Assembly (NCBI GenBank): GCA_963779225.1
Contig: CAVZWW010000003.1
Coordinates: 3,224,001-3,288,000 of the forward strand
DNA: 64,000 nucleotides
Reading direction: 5' to 3'
DNA from: CAVPCZ01 sp963779225
Lineage (GTDB): Bacteria > Bacteroidota > Ignavibacteria > UBA10030 > UBA6906
The stretch's first letter is position 1. Each line of letters begins with the position of its first letter. The notes under the pieces are model-generated. The model made no database searches and was not told the origin of the DNA. It saw nothing but the letters and a program-made list of their open reading frames with translations. Below are positions 62,357 through 64,000 of the stretch, piece after piece. Made by a program: the position numbers and the translations under genes.

Positions 62357-63606
62357 TGCCCGTCTCCATCCAGGAGAAAGCCAGGGCCGTTAAAGAGGCC
62401 AGCAGAGTGCTGTATACCTGCACATCCGCCAGGAAGAATAATCTTTTGCGGGCGATAAATGCCCGTATACGGAGCAACACGCCCGACATCCTCGCCTCCA
62501 ACGCAGACGATCTCTCCCGCGCGCGGGAACAGGGGCTGTCCAAGGTCCTTCTCGACCGTCTGACGCTCGACGAAAAGAGAATCGGGCAAATGATCAAAGG
62601 CGTGAAAGATGTCATCGCACTCCCTGATCCCGTTGGTCGGGTCTATGAACGGGTGAAACGCCCCAACGGGCTCCGGGTGGAAAAGATGCGCGTACCGCTC
62701 GGGGCCATCGGCATCATCTATGAAGCGCGGCCGAACGTGACCGTTGATGCCGCCGCCCTCTGTCTGAAATCCGGCAACGCCGTTCTGCTCCGCGGAGGTT
62801 CCGAGGCCGTTCGAACAAACACCACGCTGGTGAACATCATAACCATGGCCCTGCACGACGTCGGGCTCCCTCCCGGTTGTGTCGCATTCATCGATACGAC
62901 GGACAGGGAGGCGGTACTGACCATGCTCGCGCAGGATCGCTTTCTCGATGTTATCATTCCGCGCGGAAGCCAGCAGCTTATCAGATTCATACAGGAACAC
63001 TCCTCGGTACCGGTGATTGCGCACGGTGAAGGCAATTGCCACGTTTTTGTCGATCGTTCGGCGGATCTCCGCAAGGCGGAGGAGATCGTTTTCAACGCAA
63101 AGGTGCAGAGACCTTCCGTCTGCAACGCCGCTGAAAAGCTTCTGGTCCACAGGGCAATTGCCGAAAAGTTCCTTCCCGGTGTCGCCGCCCGACTGCGGCA
63201 GGCGGGGGTCGAGATACGGGGGGATGAATCCACGCTTGCGATTATCCCTGATGCAGTGCCGGCAGCAGAGGCAGACTGGGAGAAGGAATATCTCGATCTG
63301 ATCATCGCGGTAAAGGTGGTCGGGAGTCTGGAAGAGGCGGTTGAACATATCAATCGTTTCGGATCGCATCATTCCGACGCCATCCTCACCGGCACGAAGC
63401 GCAACGGGGAGAAATTCCTGCGGGAGGTGGACTCCGCCGCGGTCTATGTCAATGCATCCACGCGGTTCACGGATGGATACGAATTCGGTCTCGGGGCGGA
63501 AATCGGCATCAGCACGCAGAAACTCCATGCTCGAGGCCCGATGGGGCTCGTCGAGCTGACCAGCAGCAAGTTTGTCGTTCACGGAACGGGGCAGATCAGA
63601 CACTGA
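62353..63606 (+). CDS. proA: glutamate-5-semialdehyde dehydrogenase (gamma-glutamyl phosphate reductase)
   Basis: 417 residues with the ProA signature order: RVEKMRVPLGAIGIIYEARPNVTVDAAALCLKSGNAVLLRGGSEA, VIIPRGSQQLIRFI, AHGEGNCHVFVD, then PSVCNAAEKLLVH with the catalytic Cys. HHSDAILTGT, DSAAVYVNASTRFTDGYEFGLGAEIGIS and HARGPMGLVELTSSKF follow. It reduces gamma-glutamyl phosphate to the semialdehyde, which cyclises to pyrroline-5-carboxylate. It is coupled to proB; a separate proC is not in the window. Confidence 0.96.
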   Translation: MMPVSIQEKARAVKEASRVLYTCTSARKNNLLRAINARIRSNTPDILASNADDLSRAREQGLSKVLLDRLTLDEKRIGQMIKGVKDVIALPDPVGRVYERVKRPNGLRVEKMRVPLGAIGIIYEARPNVTVDAAALCLKSGNAVLLRGGSEAVRTNTTLVNIITMALHDVGLPPGCVAFIDTTDREAVLTMLAQDRFLDVIIPRGSQQLIRFIQEHSSVPVIAHGEGNCHVFVDRSADLRKAEEIVFNAKVQRPSVCNAAEKLLVHRAIAEKFLPGVAARLRQAGVEIRGDESTLAIIPDAVPAAEADWEKEYLDLIIAVKVVGSLEEAVEHINRFGSHHSDAILTGTKRNGEKFLREVDSAAVYVNASTRFTDGYEFGLGAEIGISTQKLHARGPMGLVELTSSKFVVHGTGQIRH

Positions 63607-63632
63607 GGAACCGCGTACCACCAGGAGCATCC

Positions 63633-64000
63633 ATGCCGACGGCAGCCGAAGTCACCGATATACGGGACCACGCCCACACGTACCTGACGAAATCCCTTCT
63701 TCCTTTTTGGATCGAACGCTCACCTGATCCCGTCTACGGGGGTTTCCTTCCGTTTTTTGACCGCCAGGGCAAGCCAACCGGGGAGACCGAAAAGACCTTT
63801 CTCTCGCAGATACGGACGCTCTATACCATGTCGAGCGCTCACCGCGCCGGCTATGGTAACGGCCGCTGCGGTGAACTCGCAGAAATGTGTGCGCGGTTCA
63901 TCCTGGATCACTACTGGGATACCGAACAGGGCGGGTGGTACTGGATCGCGGATCGTCAGGGAAATCCCACCAACAGATCCAAAGTGGGATACGGACACTG
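63633..64000 (+). CDS. N-acylglucosamine 2-epimerase (AGE) family, 5' part
   Basis: ATG at 63633 with AGGAG six bases upstream; the frame stays open to the window's right edge. The N-terminus reads HTYLTKSLLPFWIERSPDPVYGGFLPFFDRQGKP, KTFLSQIRTLYTMSSAHRAG and AEMCARFILDHYWDTEQGGWYWIADRQGNP. That is the start of an alpha/alpha-barrel epimerase or cellobiose 2-epimerase. GGF and QGGW motifs line the active site in relatives. No signal peptide. Follows proA by 26 bp and may be co-transcribed. Confidence 0.85.
   Translation, partial: MPTAAEVTDIRDHAHTYLTKSLLPFWIERSPDPVYGGFLPFFDRQGKPTGETEKTFLSQIRTLYTMSSAHRAGYGNGRCGELAEMCARFILDHYWDTEQGGWYWIADRQGNPTNRSKVGYGH

Noticed and set aside
62227..63630. Minus-strand frame of 467 codons
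   Set aside because: It is a shadow of proA; it has His/Arg/Asp-rich composition without domains.

Overview
The window looks like a chromosome segment from a bacterium of the Fibrobacterota-Chlorobiota-Bacteroidota (FCB) group, most likely an Ignavibacteria-like lineage. The main reason is that four secreted proteins end in the same type IX secretion-type C-terminal domain (an 'NYPNPFNPxTT' start, a GVYFYRLQAG-like strand and a final K(R/K)(M/L)L-hydrophobic-LK-like tail). Most genes are moderately GC-rich. Exceptions are an AT-rich PEP-mutase/isocitrate-lyase-like gene at 11.7 kb and a very GC-rich UroD-family gene at 16.2 kb. Gene density is low for a bacterium: many 300-1100 bp gaps carry decayed genes, tRNA 3'-end remnants, dispersed repeats and hairpin terminators.

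Layout. 0-9.5 kb is a mobile-element graveyard: a truncated sugar-binding protein, an IS110 transposase fragment, an integrase fragment, two lipoproteins with near-identical leaders, an intact IS3-family element, an intact tRNA-Lys(UUU) and an IS4-type transposase tail. It ends with a secreted 653-aa protein. 9.5-19 kb holds a quinone-oxidoreductase-like enzyme, the PEP-mutase-like gene, an ECF sigma / anti-sigma (HEAT repeats) / DUF4097 operon on the minus strand, a corrinoid-type UroD-family methyltransferase, and a small redox/membrane group. 19-28 kb holds a beta-propeller sorted protein, a tricorn-like protease and a Pycsar-effector-like membrane protein without a visible cyclase. 28-37 kb holds another UroD-family gene, a translationally coupled aminotransferase / CDP-alcohol phosphotransferase / nucleotidyltransferase operon, a D-threonine-aldolase-like enzyme and a Kelch-type sorted protein.

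37-44 kb is the metabolic centrepiece: two UroD-family proteins, a pterin-binding methyltransferase, a MetV-like zinc/cysteine protein, MetF, and a B12-binding corrinoid protein, followed by a small membrane protein and a ROK kinase. Together these make a plausible route that takes a methyl group from an unknown donor via a corrinoid to tetrahydrofolate and on to methylene-THF. 45-47.3 kb holds a di-haem peroxidase and a haem-tagged porin-like protein. 48-58 kb holds a giant BNR-repeat sorted protein and a three-gene coupled operon whose first two genes share an identical 801-bp core. 58-64 kb is more ordinary: amidohydrolase, membrane protein, zinc-ribbon protein, proBA and the start of an N-acylglucosamine 2-epimerase-like gene.

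A structural signal cuts across these regions. Besides the intact tRNA-Lys there are six same-strand remnants of about 38-66 bp, mostly running from a tRNA anticodon arm to its 3' end. They could be attachment-site scars of serial island insertion. All functional calls come from reading the sequence; no database search was run.
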